Part shown: in pieces, positions 1-12,308 of the stretch | Position numbering within the stretch: the first letter of the stretch is position 1 | Layout of the letters: each line of letters opens with the position of its first letter | DNA from: Branchiostoma floridae | Lineage: Eukaryota; Chordata; Leptocardii; Amphioxiformes; Branchiostomatidae | Reading direction: 5' to 3' | NCBI RefSeq assembly: GCF_000003815.2 | Contig: NC_049991.1 | Span: 15,086,202 to 15,150,201, forward strand | DNA: 64,000 nucleotides | Notes under the pieces: generated by a model | The model's database searches: none | What the model was told of the DNA's origin: nothing | What the model saw: the letters and a program-made list of their open reading frames with translations, nothing else | Program-made: the position numbers and the translations under genes

Positions 1-2
1 AG

Positions 3-294
3 GGAAAGTGGCAAAGTTCCTTCAGTCATTGCAGACTCACTATACTGTAAATGCATTTAAGTTCGCGGAGATTTGATTTTGCGGTAGCGGAAAAATGGAC
101 TTTTTGCGGTGGTTTTAAATTCGCGGTAACACCGTAGACTACAGTCTAATACCATAATAGAAAAATGTTCACGGTGGTTTTAAGTTCGCGGTGATACATT
201 TACAATATTTGATATTTCTGCCACTGAGACATTATAACCAAAGGGTAAGAACGGAAAGTGGCAAAGTTCTTTCAGTCATTGCAGACTTACTAGA
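3..294. repeat. Direct repeat pair of about 42 bp
   Basis: The block at 3-44 recurs at 253-294 with about three mismatches; both contain GGCAAAGTTC followed by TTCAGTCATTGCAGAC. The spacing is 250 bp and the interval contains a small inverted-repeat element. It looks like a local duplication of unknown origin; no coding signal is seen. Confidence 0.6.
45..205. mobile_element. Short palindromic MITE, TA-flanked
   Basis: The ends are CTGTAAATG and CATTTACAA, each next to a TA dinucleotide (43-44 and 206-207). The interior carries repeated TTAAGTTCGCGG / GCGGTGGTTTTAA motifs. TIRs plus a TA target are typical of Tc1/mariner-type MITEs, which is the inferred class. It has no coding capacity. Confidence 0.5.
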
Positions 295-1038
295 CTTGAC
301 AAATTTGCAAAATAAGCTTGAAGTACTGTAGTAGTTATTAGTGGGCAAATCCATGGAACCCCTACGACCCCTGAGGTCAAGAGATGGTTGACGAGAGGTG
401 AGTAGTTAATCTTTTCAAATCATAAGCGCACAGTCTGACTGCAGAGCTTCATAGCGTTTCAGGAACATTGCACTACTTAAAACTTTGGAATTAAGTTTCA
501 AAGTTTCTCCAGTGCATGTATTAAAAGACATCAAGTCCCTTTGTTGCAATGTTCATTGTACAACCAAGGAGCTTTCATCCATGGTACAACTAGTCAGCAG
601 TTTGGTGGAAAGCCCTGAAGAATCCTGCCCCAAATTCTCCTTAATGTCAGGTCAGTAGGTGAGGGACTACATCAGTGAGAGAGCCCCAGTGTGGTATATA
701 CCAATGGGAGTAACGTGAATGAACACTACAATCAGGCTAACAGTATCTAATCTCAGCCATAATATCCCACCTGTGTATTCTGCAGGTCCTATAGCCACAC
801 AGGAGTTTTTTGTAGTCCCCCCTTGTTACCTTTACGAAAAGTGAAGATACTGTTTTGGGTGTGTTTTACCAAGTTTTGTGGCGTTGTGTCTTAATCTAGT
901 ATCCCGGTCCCTTGTCGCCCAGCCAAGGTACGATAAGGGCAATTAGCCGTCCAGCCATCGTTTTCGTCTGTCCCACTTATACAGAGTCTGTGTTCCCTGA
1001 TGACTCTGTTCCTTCATCATGGAAACTCTGTATCAATC
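295..1038. other. Intergenic, no feature recognised
   Basis: Mixed-composition DNA. No long open frame, RNA gene or clear repeat was recognised. The small frames lack domain signatures. Confidence 0.5.
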
Positions 1039-1041
1039 TTA

Positions 1042-1331
1042 GGCCGGGTTCACACCTGCGAATATATTCAAGTCCGTATGAGGTCCGTATGGAATTCTTA
1101 GCCTCTACCAGGCTCCACGGGTCACTGGAAAAATAGTAGAAATTGGAAAGATACACAGATAACATGCCATAGAAGTTTGCTGGCCGAGTCGTACATCTTG
1201 CAACCGGCTTACTTCGCTTTCATGGTATCTGGCTATATTTGACCAATTTTATTTTTCCGCCGAACTGAGAAGCCGGGTAGAGGCTTCCATACGGACCTCA
1301 AACTTGAATATACGCATGTGTGAACCCACCT
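1042..1331. mobile_element. Harbinger-like MITE (TTA target duplication)
   Basis: The left end reads GGCCGGGTTCACAC and the right end GTGTGAACCCACCT. The inverted similarity continues inward for about 50 bp (GAGGTCCGTATGGAA on the left, its complement on the right). TTA lies directly outside both ends (1039-1041 and 1332-1334), the duplication used by PIF/Harbinger elements. Related copies lie at 25015-25230 and 63095-63240, sharing the CCAG-CGAC-C-TGGAGCCTGGT block. Non-coding. Confidence 0.6.
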
Positions 1332-1334
1332 TTA

Positions 1335-1930
1335 GAGGTGTAGCATACGTTTCAGAATTGACTTGAAACGCTCAGTTCATGACGATGTCTTTGGACCTGT
1401 TTAAAGCCAATTAAACTATATAAAATACTATATGGACAGAAGTTAGTGAGTACTTAGGAATCTGAATAAAATGGTCATTTTTGAAATCGTACAAGGAGAA
1501 GCTCGTTTTATAGCGGTTTTCTTTACAAGGCTGTAACACGGACTAGACAAGAACCTTGTCCAGCCATGCAATTCTTCTCCAGTTCGAGTCAAGAAACCCC
1601 GATGTCTTATCCCCGCGCCCCCTGCGAGGTGACGAGCCGTTACCAGACGATCCACGCCGTAAATAGCCCGGCGAAAAGGAGCTGGAATCGATATATTAAG
1701 TCTGCTTTTATCGCCGACCTGTTAAAACCCCGGGAGTGCTCTCTCTCTCACCAAAAACTTTTTTTCTGGGTCGTATTCACGCTATATTCAATATAGTGAA
1801 GTAACCGTGACGGAGGGAGCCCCGGAGCTAAAGTGCGCCATAAAATCGGATTCAGTAGACCATTCCAGTCAGTTTGACTGCTGTAGAAGCCCGCTATTGA
1901 TCTGTTAGGGGCCGTGATCGCTGAACGTGT
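1335..1930. other. Intergenic, no feature recognised
   Basis: Short overlapping open frames occur on both strands around 1443-1796. They show no recognisable domain, so I call no gene here. Confidence 0.5.
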
Positions 1931-1939
1931 TCAGACTGT

Positions 1940-2112
1940 AATCTCCAAGCAGATTCCCGGTGACATATAAGATAGTACCAAAGACGGCCAAGGAATATAG
2001 CCGGCAAGAGGAGGTCCGCCGCCTCCTGTGCCCGTTTGAATCTTAGCCGGCTATACTTCTTGGTCAGCTTTGATGCTATCGTATGACACTGTAGGATCTG
2101 CTTGGAGACTAC
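1940..2112. mobile_element. Mutator-like MITE with 9-bp target duplication
   Basis: The inverted termini contain TCTCCAAGCAGAT on the left and its complement at 2095-2107. A second inner palindrome pairs the ATAGCCGGC regions. The 9-bp direct repeat TCAGACTGT sits exactly outside (1931-1939 and 2113-2121). A 9-bp duplication is the Mutator/MULE signature. Other copies lie at 10783-12308 and 16529-17152. Non-coding. Confidence 0.7.
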
Positions 2113-2148
2113 TCAGACTGTTCATATGATGATGAGCGAGTGCATCTT

Positions 2149-2338
2149 ACTCTCCAAGCAGAGGTTCGGCTCCGGCTGGTTTTTTTACGTGTTTCGGGGC
2201 GTTTTTATCAGGCTTTCTATTTTGTGCTGTTTTTTTAATGTCCTCCTACCAGGAAAAGGCAAGGAAAGCCCGATGAAAAGGGCTAAAACACGCCAAAAAC
2301 AGCCGGAGCCGGAGCCGAACCTTTGCTTGGGGAGTAAG
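2149..2338. mobile_element. Palindromic MITE sharing the TCTCCAAGCAGA terminus
   Basis: The left arm (TCTCCAAGCAGAGG then TTCGGCTCCGGCTG) and the right arm (CAGCCGGAGCC then GAACCTTTGCTTGGGGAGT) are inverted copies of about 70 bp. The terminus resembles that of the MITE ending 36 bp upstream, so they probably used the same transposase. No clear target duplication was found. Open frames on both strands here are by-products of the palindrome. Confidence 0.6.
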
Positions 2339-2512
2339 TAGCTGCTTACAACATCCTCTCTACTGAAGGCCGCGACTTTGCAGTGAAGATCGCTCAACGA
2401 ATTTCATGATATAGAACGCGTCTGTTACGTTTTATGTGTTGTGTTTTGTTGCAATTTGAATCATAACTTTTACATTTCGAATCAGGAAATGAAAGGTTAC
2501 ACAATCAATCAA

Positions 2513-2840
2513 TTAGTCAATCAATCAATCAATCTATGAGTCTTTATTGCACAACGAATTGTAACGGTACAATATATGGCAGGTTCTAGAGAAGCACATG
2601 TATGAGACATCAAGACACATCCAATTTTGGTCACTGTACGGTCACTCAGCGATCGATCGTCATTAAAGTCATCGAGGTGAGATAACGCTGAGGGAGGCAT
2701 TACCTTATGAAATATTTTGTGAAAAGACGTGATATTTCCATCATAATTAATTGCTGTTGACCAGTTGGAATGTATGTCATCAAATATGTCTTGTAACTGC
2801 CCACCAGCCAGTTGTGTCTGTGCGCACTGAACAGCCAAAC
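2513..2840 (-). mobile_element. Probable LINE 3' tail fragment
   Basis: Read on the minus strand it ends in GTTGTGCAATAAAGACTCATAG followed by ATTG simple repeats. An AATAAAG signal followed by a short-unit repeat is the usual 3' end of CR1/L2-like LINEs. An open frame of about 105 residues spans it but carries no reverse-transcriptase signature. The class is inferred from tail structure only. Confidence 0.4.
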
Positions 2841-5800
2841 CGATAACATATAAATGAATAACTGAAATATAGGAATTTTGAGACTTGTTAGAAATGCATG
2901 TTTGGATAATGAAAGCCAGAAAGGGATTTATCGCTTTAGACTTGCAGATTTGAACGCATGTCTACCATGGATCTAAGGTATAGTGTACATACAGCTTGTT
3001 TTGTAGTTACGCCAAAAAGAAGTTACTCAAGCAACTGGATATGACTTTGGAAACGGTCAGACGTTTCAAACAATATCCGTTATTTTTCATCAGTGTGCTT
3101 TTTGGTGTATATTGTTACCTGGATGTTTAACCTACATCGACGTGTTTTGTAGTTGATTTCTCCACGTTCAAAAACGCTTGGGACAACAGTGAGAAAAAAT
3201 AATCCAAGGACTCAAGCAGAAAATCCCTCACTTCTCAACACCGATAAGCTAAAGGCCACGTACCGCCTTTGGGTATACGGTCCATTTGACAAGTGGCACC
3301 TACACTCTACCTAAATCCACGCGAAAACAGGTCCCAGTCCCTTAACAACCCGACAAAGCTCAGCTCTGCTTTCCTCCTGGGCCTTCCAAAGGCAAGTCTA
3401 ACGCGCTCAATCGGCGTTCATTCCGACTGTAGAGGTGATGCGAAGAACTGCCCAAAGCCTCGTCTCTCCGGACACGTCGGGAGTTTTATCTCCGCAATTA
3501 AAGAGGACACTCCAAAGTGGAAGCGGAATCAAGTTAGACGGACAAGACATCGATTTTTGTGACTTTGATTAAACGAGGAAGAGTCCGACTAGAAAGGCTT
3601 GTAAGGACCGTGTCTCCTGGAGATTGTATGGTCGATCGGGGAGGCAGAATTGAAAGTTGCAACTCAAGGTAGTCCACATTCTTTGCACGTCTCTGGCTAA
3701 GGGATCCTAAAAGCCTTTGAAAGGGTGTGAAAAGGTCGTTTTTTTGACAGGAGATACCTCATCCCTAACCTCTTTCAACACAGGAAATAGAGGGTGTTGT
3801 GCTATTTTAGGTCGTTAGTCCGTTTGATGTATTGCCCATGCTGTTCCCCAGCTAGAAGTTTTGCATTTCCGATCAGGTAAGGCAACGAGTGAATGAAATA
3901 CTGATTGTTTAGCAGCAGTTAAAAAAACAGTACGCTACTCATGAAAGTCAGATATCCAATATCTAATTACGATCCAATCTCTACAACTGAATAAAAATCG
4001 GAGATTTACTTCCGAACATTCATCACTCTTTTCCAACATTACTAGAATATTGGTATTATCAAATATAGTTAGCGAACAAGTTTGTTATGACATTCGTTTT
4101 CAGTTCTACTCTTGGACACCGCAGGTTATCCCGTCAAAACGAGGAAAAGGTCAAGTTCAAAATGGTAGAGTGGCGTCCGTCCGTAGTTGCATATTAGCGT
4201 TCAGCGGAAAATCTGCTTTCAACTTATGACTTAGATATTTTCTTATCATTAATATTGATTATTCTTGTCGGAATTTCATCCGTCTGGCGTATTGCTGTTT
4301 GAACGAACTTACGGCAGTTTATGAAAGTTATGTTTGATTTAGTGGTGGGTCGGTCAACTTGTCTGTAGCGGTTAAGAAGCACTAAGATGTTGGTGCTCTG
4401 TAAACCTTATTGGCGCCAGAGTATCAGTCAGATCTATCCCTCATGTCACACACTTGTTCTATCTAATCCCGAATTCCATCTGGCATTTCGTTATTTATTA
4501 TAAGTGAGACCACAAGTGAGGGTACAGTTGGGAGTTGACTTGGCATGTCCCATTCTTCACAACAACTGCAACGAGACTGCTGAGAATAGCGCGCAGGAAA
4601 CGTGTCTATCTTGAAATACCATTTGAAAGATGTAAAGGGTAGAGTGTTAGTGCACGCATATATGCGAATCGGCAAAGGTGAAGCGCACAGCCGAGTACTT
4701 AGCATTACTTCTGTTGGCAAAGTTTGCCACAGGGTAACGTTAACGATGTCGTAGGATTGTGTCCAAAAAGTCCATGAACTTTGGGACACCTGGTGAATGG
4801 AACGACCCTGATGACCCCCATATCGAACAAATAGAACCAAGTAGAACCCCCTATTCCATTTCGAACACCTCCGTCAAAAACAGCCGACAAGTGTTTTGAC
4901 GTAGGTGTTCGAAAAAGAACGTGATCGAAAAGGGGGTGGGGCTTTAGACCATGGCCAGGATCGGCCCATTGGTTATTAACGTTATATGCCTATGTTCAAG
5001 TATCAGGTATCAACTATAAGAACAGCAGGAACAGCCCACAAATCTACCCGTCGCAACTACAGATGCATTGTACGAGATAAAATCGATTGCTATCATAAAC
5101 AAGCGTCCTTTATATCCAGTCTGAAGTTTCTACCGTAGCTGGAGTGGAATCCGACATCCCCAGAGATCCACACCATCTGTGTAATGACTTCATTCAGTAA
5201 TTTTTCTCATAGATCATCTTCATACGTATGAAGCTCGAAGCCAGCTGGCGATTTTTTGGTCATTTGCCAAGTTCAAATTCAATACCATCGATCAGGATAC
5301 TATGTGCAACTCAGTGCTTATCAGCAATTCTCAGATTTGTTGCTTAGCTTTCTAATTACGTGGTTGCATTGCATTGCAGGCAAACTTCAGCTTTCTCATC
5401 CATGACATCAACTGACGTAATAAGATGAACATTCTGTGTCCAAACATATTTTTCATTCGTTACTTTTTCGTCCAATTCACACTGTTGTCAGTCTTGTATT
5501 GGTACGGTAACCACCAACGATCAATGTCGTAGCAACTAAAACATTCATCTGCAACTGAAGTGAAGCTTTTTGTCTTACAATACGGTTCGGCACGGCTCAC
5601 AGTTTTTGACTAGCATGCCTGGTCACCCCTGTTATTCTCGATATTATGTGTGTTGGGTTCTTTCTTGAGTCATGCTTCCGCCTTAACCTCCTCCATCTCA
5701 CCTGTCCTCGAAGTACATACACGCACAACCCGTCTTCTCTGGTTTGCGGCGGAGTCTTGATGGCGTCGACCAACATCTGGATCTGGTCCAGCTACAGGCG

Positions 5801-8047
5801 GAAAGCTCTTCATCCAAACCGAGCAGCATGCAGGCGAGTCATGAGCAAATCGCCCGATGACTTGGCCCGCTGAGGTGACTACCTCGTGACAATCTTGAGC
5901 ATGTCTCCTAGAATCAACATGTCGTTGGAGAGCCCCAGCATCCATGGAGGTTAGGTCATGTGTGTATGAAGATGTGTTCTCCCGGATACCCGGAGTAGAC
6001 ATGTTGACAGCAGGTCGAGACCTTAGAATCTGCCCGGATGTTTCCATCTGTAGAGCAGTTCCCCTTCTGCGCTGATAACAACGCTTGGATGTGCGGCACA
6101 GAGAAAAGCTTTTAACGCTTCCCCTTGCGTTGCGTGATAGCGACCCGGGGTCATATCTATGTAGAATGGACTCGCTTAAAGGTGAAGTATCTTTACACTT
6201 TCTGTCGTCTAAATTGTCGTGGATTGCTACTTACATCCGGGACTTTGGCGTTCAGAAATGACCGCCTCATGTACCTGGAATATAACAGAGCGCTCAACGA
6301 ATTTTGTAGATTAAAAACGAATCCCATTTTCGCTTTGTGTGTCTTTTCAGTCATAGTTAAACATTTTTATGATATTCCATTTATAGTATCAAGAGTAACA
6401 CAAATTCAACACATTCCCACTCTAGTGAAATCGATGTCCCGTGCTTTAGGAGAGCCACACCTCGATCACGTTCCTTCCACACCTTTCACAGAAGAGAAGG
6501 GACAAGCGATGGTGTGCGATGGTGCAAATCGTTCTGTCTGGAGTTGGTGATTCACTACAAATCACCCGGATGGAGGCCCGGCGAATCTCCGTCTCGTAAC
6601 ATCATTCCCCAAGCCCTGGAGAAGAAATAGGCGCCGCCAGGGAAATATCTGCCTGATGATTCAGCATGACAATAGTTGTGCTGCCCCCAATGACTGTCAA
6701 AGATACGGGACTGATGAGTTAAATGCATCAATTTAACGTATTATATTGTTTAAATTGTCATCAATACTTACACGCGGGACTTTTGAAACGACTACCCCTT
6801 GTTTATACCAACACAGTGTCTGTATATCGTCTCTGGAATGGTGCTTTCCTTTTTATTCTACATTGTAATTAGTTATTACATGTATAAATAAGTGAAAGCA
6901 GCAGAAAACTCACGAAATGAACACTCTCATCGCGACTGAATGGCATTTTATTCGTAGTACGTACAAAGCACGTCTGTACCCCGACTGCTTACCAAATATA
7001 CACAACACTGATGTTACTACAATGACTGAAACATTAGGCTACAGCACTATACCAACTCTGCAGAGGTTAGATCGGAAGGTTGTGACCTTCTTGAAACGTA
7101 GAAACCTTCTTCTGACCAATTTTCTAGCATAGCAGAGGTCGGGGCAAGTCAGAAGAACGTCACAATCGTCCCTCCAACCTCTATTTGAAGATGCACGCTA
7201 CCAACAGTTACCACTGTATCGACAATTTGGAACAAAATCGGCATAATTACTACGATGATATTTCGTCTGTTGAATAAACGGTATCGCAAACATTCACACT
7301 ATGCGTGAATTCGTTTACATAAAAGTCAAACGTGTTCTCTAATATTTACAGATGGTGCCTCCCGATTTACAAATATTCATTGACCAGTCAGACATCATGT
7401 CCATAGCAGACGTAGCGTGTTCAAGGCTTTATATTTCTCAGCAATTTTGCATCCGCCTCCCGCTGTCTTTGAAGTTACTTAGGCGTTTGGCGTCATTGGT
7501 AAACAAGCTTTAGCGCTTTGCTTGGTGCTGCATATGATGGCTGTACACGGATCCACGCGTTGTGTCCATGTGTCTTTAAACTGTGGTGCCTTGCAGGGAA
7601 TCTCACAGGTCTCTGTTGTCGTACTTCGATGCGACTTCCCACCTTGCATCGAGAGAGATTTTCGAAGCAAGAACCGACGCAAGGCACTATACCATAGGGC
7701 TTCTTGTGCTCACGAATTACACGGTACATAGTATCGGATCCCAACAACCACTGCGCGCATGCAATGCCAATATTACATCCTTCCCACTCCGTTACCCGGT
7801 GTTCCTGATGACAGTTTGGTGACTTTCGGACTGACTGGGTCAGTAGCACTTGCTCTGTGACGATAGACAGCTTCTTTCTTATGTTCAGTGGAGTTGCATC
7901 CAAGGAAGCGCACTCATGTCAACCATATCAGTTTGTAGGAAACGCTACAGCCTGGACTGCACGTCTTCAGGTAAATGCTACCCGTGCATGGTGATATGTT
8001 CATACGTCTGTGCTCTTCGAGTCAGAAGGCAGAGACATGCGGTTGTG
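2841..8047. other. Intergenic DNA downstream of the TARP gene
   Basis: This should contain the 3' UTR of the minus-strand gene ending at 8048, but I could not place a polyadenylation site. A fragment of a MITE family lies at about 6275-6440 (AGCGCTCAACGAATTTTGTAG, then GTCTTTTCAGTCATAG). Open frames of 70-140 residues at 4463-4840, 5670-6047, 6125-6550 and 7493-7903 have no recognisable domains and are not called. Confidence 0.45.
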
Positions 8048-8598
8048 TCATAATATAGTCAGTCTCTCGGGGTATCTGTTCACGATGGCGGTCTGGTATG
8101 ACATAGGGTAACCTTCCTCATCGGCCGGGTTGTGTGCAGGATTCCGGGCCTTGTACTCCGCGATGAACGGGTAGCCTCCTTCCAAGTGATTTGTGGAGTT
8201 CCGCATCTTGTAGCCTCCCAGAGAGGTGCTGGAGGGGCTGCGTGGCGCGTACGGGCCGTCGTTAACGTTAGAGAGGCTCCTGCACGGGTACCCCACGTGG
8301 TCGTACGTGGATCCCCGGGGCGTGGGCGGGGCGGACAGACACGGGGACGGGTACATGGCACGTCTGGACACCGCGCGGCTTCGCGCCTTCTCGTCATCGC
8401 TCATGTACAGTCTGATGAAGAGGTAGATGGAGAGGACTCCGGACAGTTCCGTCAGCCCGAATGACATGGCGGCCATGAAGAAGGACCAGCTGTACTGGTA
8501 GTGGAAGGAGGAGTCGGCGAAGTTCTTCTTGTCCCGGTGCATCACCTCGTCATTGATGGCGGAGATGTACACTATCAGGCCCACCACGGTGAACAGAC
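8048..8598 (-). CDS. TARP / calcium channel gamma subunit (gamma-5/7-like), last exon
   Basis: This exon encodes the end of TM3, the second extracellular loop, TM4 and the cytoplasmic tail (182 residues plus a split glycine). The acceptor is CTTCCTGCAG at 8608-8599, and the first two bases (GT) complete a Gly codon begun in exon 3. The protein reads LFTVVGLIVYISAINDEV, close to the vertebrate gamma-5/gamma-7 stretch with YISSINDE. TM4 contains YSWSFFMAAMSFGLTE and GVLSIYLFIRLY, again type II TARP-like. The tail is rich in Ser, Pro, Tyr and Arg and ends Glu-Arg-Leu-Thr-Ile-Leu before TGA, which fits a class I PDZ ligand (T-x-hydrophobic). Family knowledge: type II TARPs modulate trafficking and gating of AMPA receptors at the plasma membrane. 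The exon is GC-richer than its flanks. Fine orthology between gamma-5 and gamma-7 cannot be resolved. Confidence 0.9.
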
Positions 8599-10069
8599 CT
8601 GCAGGAAGGGAAATATAACATCTACTAGAAAGGTAGCATTTGCAGGCAAATACCCAACGTTTTTGTATTGTTTACCTTCATATATAAACAAGTAACTGCT
8701 CTGTTTATTCTTAGACACATTCATATATGTATATGGTTACCGGCCCCTCCAACTCTGTCCTGCCACTTGCTACATACTGTAATTGAACACCACAACTATG
8801 CTTCGAGAGTTGCAAATTCCAATATCGACCGTATTCAAATGTAGCCACCATCTACGCAAGCAATCTTAAATTCCTTTAGTAGGTTCTAAATTCCTCACCG
8901 TAATTGACATGTGTAAGACGCAAACTCAGTTTTTCTTAGATAAACCCAAAGACAACGTTGGGCTTTGTTCTTTATTCCCCTCTGTTCAAAGTAGATTAGA
9001 AATTTAGATCTCTTTAAAGTCTAGGCCATAATTGATAGCCTCGCACACGTAAGAGAAACAGAGGTATTAGTTTCTACAAGCAGCCGAAGGTCGACATCCA
9101 TCTCTTTCATAATTGATAGGCCGGTCGAAGCAAGTCTTCGTTCGGGGAATAATTTCAGCCTCCGATACAGACCCATGCGTCAGCGGAGCTGTAAATATTT
9201 CTTAATGAGACCTTTTCATAAACCATGAAAACTGCCATTTTATTCACCACAGATCCCGGAACTACAGATTATTTGTATACCATTCCACCAGACGGAGGTC
9301 GCGTTGCGACGTCGTAGTGGCATAAATTGCTTCATACTAGTAATTAGAATATCATGGCTTATGCAAAATGTAAAAATGTGACTGAAAGATAACGAGACGC
9401 ACAAAGCGTACAAATATTATTCTTCTATCTGTCAAATCAGCTGAACGCTCTATCAAATCTGAAGTCGCAGCGAGTTCGCCGTCCTGGTGAACTAGGTGTA
9501 GAGCTGGCTTCTTTACGATATTTCTCATTCTGATATTATACAGGAAGTCTGACGTCTGATTGTTGGTTCTTTTGTATTCAGGGAAACTTCTAGAAATGCT
9601 GTACTGTCTAGCTCTTCTGTGCAGGCCTGATGCAACCCAGTATATTTCTTATGTGTATCGAGTTTTGAAGCTATCAAAAATCTCATTAACTATACGTTTT
9701 TAAGTATGGGTCGTTACAAATGTCAGAGTCACAGGAGGGAGATTATGAATTCAATTAGTTGCGTTATCATCGCCTAAGACAAAGCGGCAGGCTTGGCTCC
9801 GTTCTTGAACTTGAACGCCCGCTCAGTGGACTCTGCGCGCCTCAGTAATTCAAGCTCACAACAATAAATCAATTGAGCTTACTCTGTACGCAAGTTACTA
9901 AAAATCTTTTCTCATCATCCACCGCTTTTTGCCATTTCCCTGGCAGAAAATCAATAGCACATAAAGCTATTGCATTACGGAGGAGGATTAACCATGACAG
10001 AGGTCCAATAAGTTTTAAACAACCATTCATCACGACGCGTTCCGCGATGCACAACTTCGGGGAAACGGG

Positions 10070-10782
10070 AAACGGAGCGACGAATCGTGGATGACAAATT
10101 AAAGGCTTAATGTCCTCCAGTTTTTTTTTAAGTATCTCATATTGTAATTAGGTATGTTCGGGACTGGGAAGTTGGGAACTGTGTTCGGGGAGAAGTCATT
10201 GTTACCTGGAGTAGATTGTTAGGAGGAAAGGTCTATGAGCTTGAATATCCTTGTACATTACGGTCGGGAAAAGTGAGCGACGAATCGTGGATATCAAATT
10301 AAAGGCTTACTGTCCTCCAGATTTCTTTTTAAGTATTGTGATTTACATTACATATTGTGATTAGGTATGTTCGGGACTGGGAAGTTACCCGGGATAGGTT
10401 GTATTATGTTGAATATCTATGTACAATATGATCGGGAAATTGACGCGACGAATCGTGGACGACATACTGTGATTAGGTGAGTTCGGGAGAAGTCATTGTT
10501 ACCAGGAGTAGGTTGTTACGAGGAAAGGTCTCTTAGCTTGAATATTCTTGTACAATATGATCGGGAAAAAGAGCGACGAATCCTGGATGACAAATTAAAG
10601 GTTTACTGTCCTCCAGTTTTCTTTCTTAAGTATTTCATATTGTGATTGGTGTGTTCGGGAGAAGTCATTATTACCCATGGTAGGCTGTTAAGAGGAAAAA
10701 TCTATTAGCTTGAATATTCTTGTACAGCATGATCGGGAAAAGGAAGCGACGAATTATGGATGACAAATTAAAGGCTTCCTGT
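10070..10782. repeat. Degenerate tandem repeat, unit about 130-200 bp
   Basis: About four to five copies begin with a GCGACGAATCGTGGA-like sequence (near 10076, 10275, 10446, 10573, 10745). They continue through AAATTAAAGGCTTACTGTCCTCCAG, TTCGGGA, GAAGTCATTGTTACC and a TTGAATAT-CTTGTACA block. Copies differ in length by internal deletions. The array appears to resume at 12308 (GGCTTACTGTCCT), beyond a transposon insertion. Confidence 0.7.
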
Positions 10783-12308
10783 AATCTCTAAGCAGATCCT
10801 ACTGTAGCATAAGATAGTATCAAAAATTGCTTGTTGAATGAAGCCGGCATAAGGAGTGTGTTTGGCTCCCAGTGGCTGATATACTTCCTTTGGCCAGCGG
10901 TACTCCTTAAAGGCCCCCTCTCACTTGACGTGCGGCACGCTTGCGGCATTGCTGCGTTCGTTCACTGCGGCACTGTGGTGTTAATTTCACCGATTTTGTC
11001 TTGCACTCACACTGACGTGCGGCACTGTTGCGTTTCTAGACTAAATGAACATGTTATTGACAATTGCAGCGTTGTCAATTTATTAAAAATCACTGTAAAA
11101 TGATGAGAATGCCCAAAAATGAGATTTATAATGAAAAAGATTTCCCTTATGATAATGAATTATATGATACATATATAAATAACCTTGAAAGACTTTTACT
11201 GTAAAGGAAATGACCCAAATGAACGGACACGAACTATATACCAGATTTCACTCGATGTGTACGTTTTGCACCATGTAACGTTATGTGTAATTATGTATGT
11301 TTATATGTTTATTCACCAATTTTGCAAATTTCTAAAATGAAAATGTTTGATATTTCATACTTTTTTTGTATGACGCTGAGTATTTTCATTGTCGGCGGAT
11401 GGCTTGCCAGCCTATTGATATCTAAGTCTATCATATTTGTAAAAAGTGAGAAAAATATGGCCCATGGGTCTGAATGACAGCAATTTTTTATTTTATCGGT
11501 GGCAGGCTACCAGCAATGATTAGCTTGTAACGTTATAACGCAAACGCAAACTCGTTATCATCCAACATAAATAATTTCTTTTTGAACGTTGTACGATAAC
11601 CTTTATCTCTACATCCGTAGATTAATCGATAAACCAGTTACTTATTTTTTGTTTTCAAGTATAAAATACTGACCTCCTTTCCATTAAATAAATCAAAAGA
11701 TGTATTTTTAAGTTAACTCTGAATACGGATACAAGGTACGTTCTCTGGAATTCGCAGTGTTTTAACTGGATCGAAAACCGCTGTAAAATTATTAGAAATG
11801 CATCTTAAATAGTTTTTCGGTGATAAAATGATGTTTACTTTTGATTCTTGGTGTAAAATAGGCAAAATATATCCTTGATACTGTTTGGGGCATGGTGGCG
11901 GCACTGTTGCGGCACCGTTGCGGCACTGTTGCGGCACTGTTGCGGCATCTTGCCACTTGCGTTATTTTTAAACTTTTTAAAAAACGTCGCGCTTGCTTGC
12001 GGCACTTCTAGGTTTGCTTGCGGCACCTCTAGGTTTGCTTGCGGCACCTCTAGGTTCCGTGGCGGTACATCTGCGTTTTCGAACGCAGCAATGCCGCAAG
12101 CGTGCTGTTGTGTATTTTGTGGTCTTCTATGTCACACTTTTACGTATTGCGCAATATCTGAATTATAACAAATCTGAGAAAATAACAAAACAGTACCGAA
12201 GTGAACGAACGCAGCAATGCCGCAAGCGTGCCGCACGTCAAGTGAGAGGGGGCCTTAAGCCAGCTTTGATACTATCTTATGCCACTGGTAAATCTATCTG
12301 AAGATTAG
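10783..12308. mobile_element. Mutator-like MITE copy, split by a younger TTAA element
   Basis: The left end (AATCTCTAAGCAGATCCTAC, then AAGATAGTATCAAA) matches the MITE at 1940-2112. The right portion (CCAGCTTTGATACTATCTTATG) matches its inverted half, with a decayed terminus. Direct repeats GCTTCCTGT (10774-10782) and GCTTACTGT (12309-12317) differ at one base and correspond to a site in the tandem repeat around it, confirming insertion there. A 1.34-kb element interrupts it. Confidence 0.65.
10911..12254. mobile_element. TTAA-flanked inverted-repeat transposon (non-autonomous)
   Basis: Terminal inverted repeats of about 50 bp begin GGCCCCCTCTCACTTGACG and include GCGGCACGCTTGCGGCATTGC. TTAA flanks both ends (10907-10910 and 12255-12258), with one extra A on the left. 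TTAA targets are used by piggyBac and Kolobok elements; which applies cannot be told without a transposase. The interior has short tandem runs of TTGCGGCACTG (about 11899-11948) and of GCTTGCGGCACCTCTAGGTT (about 11993-12055). Small frames here are repeat by-products. Confidence 0.7.

Noticed and set aside
5670-6047. Minus-strand 125-residue frame as a LINE fragment or gene
   Set aside because: No reverse-transcriptase, endonuclease or other motif could be identified, and there is no splice or start context.
8132-8464. Plus-strand and alternative minus-strand frames over the last TARP exon
   Set aside because: They are shadows of the GC-rich exon; the minus-strand frame with TARP similarity explains the region.
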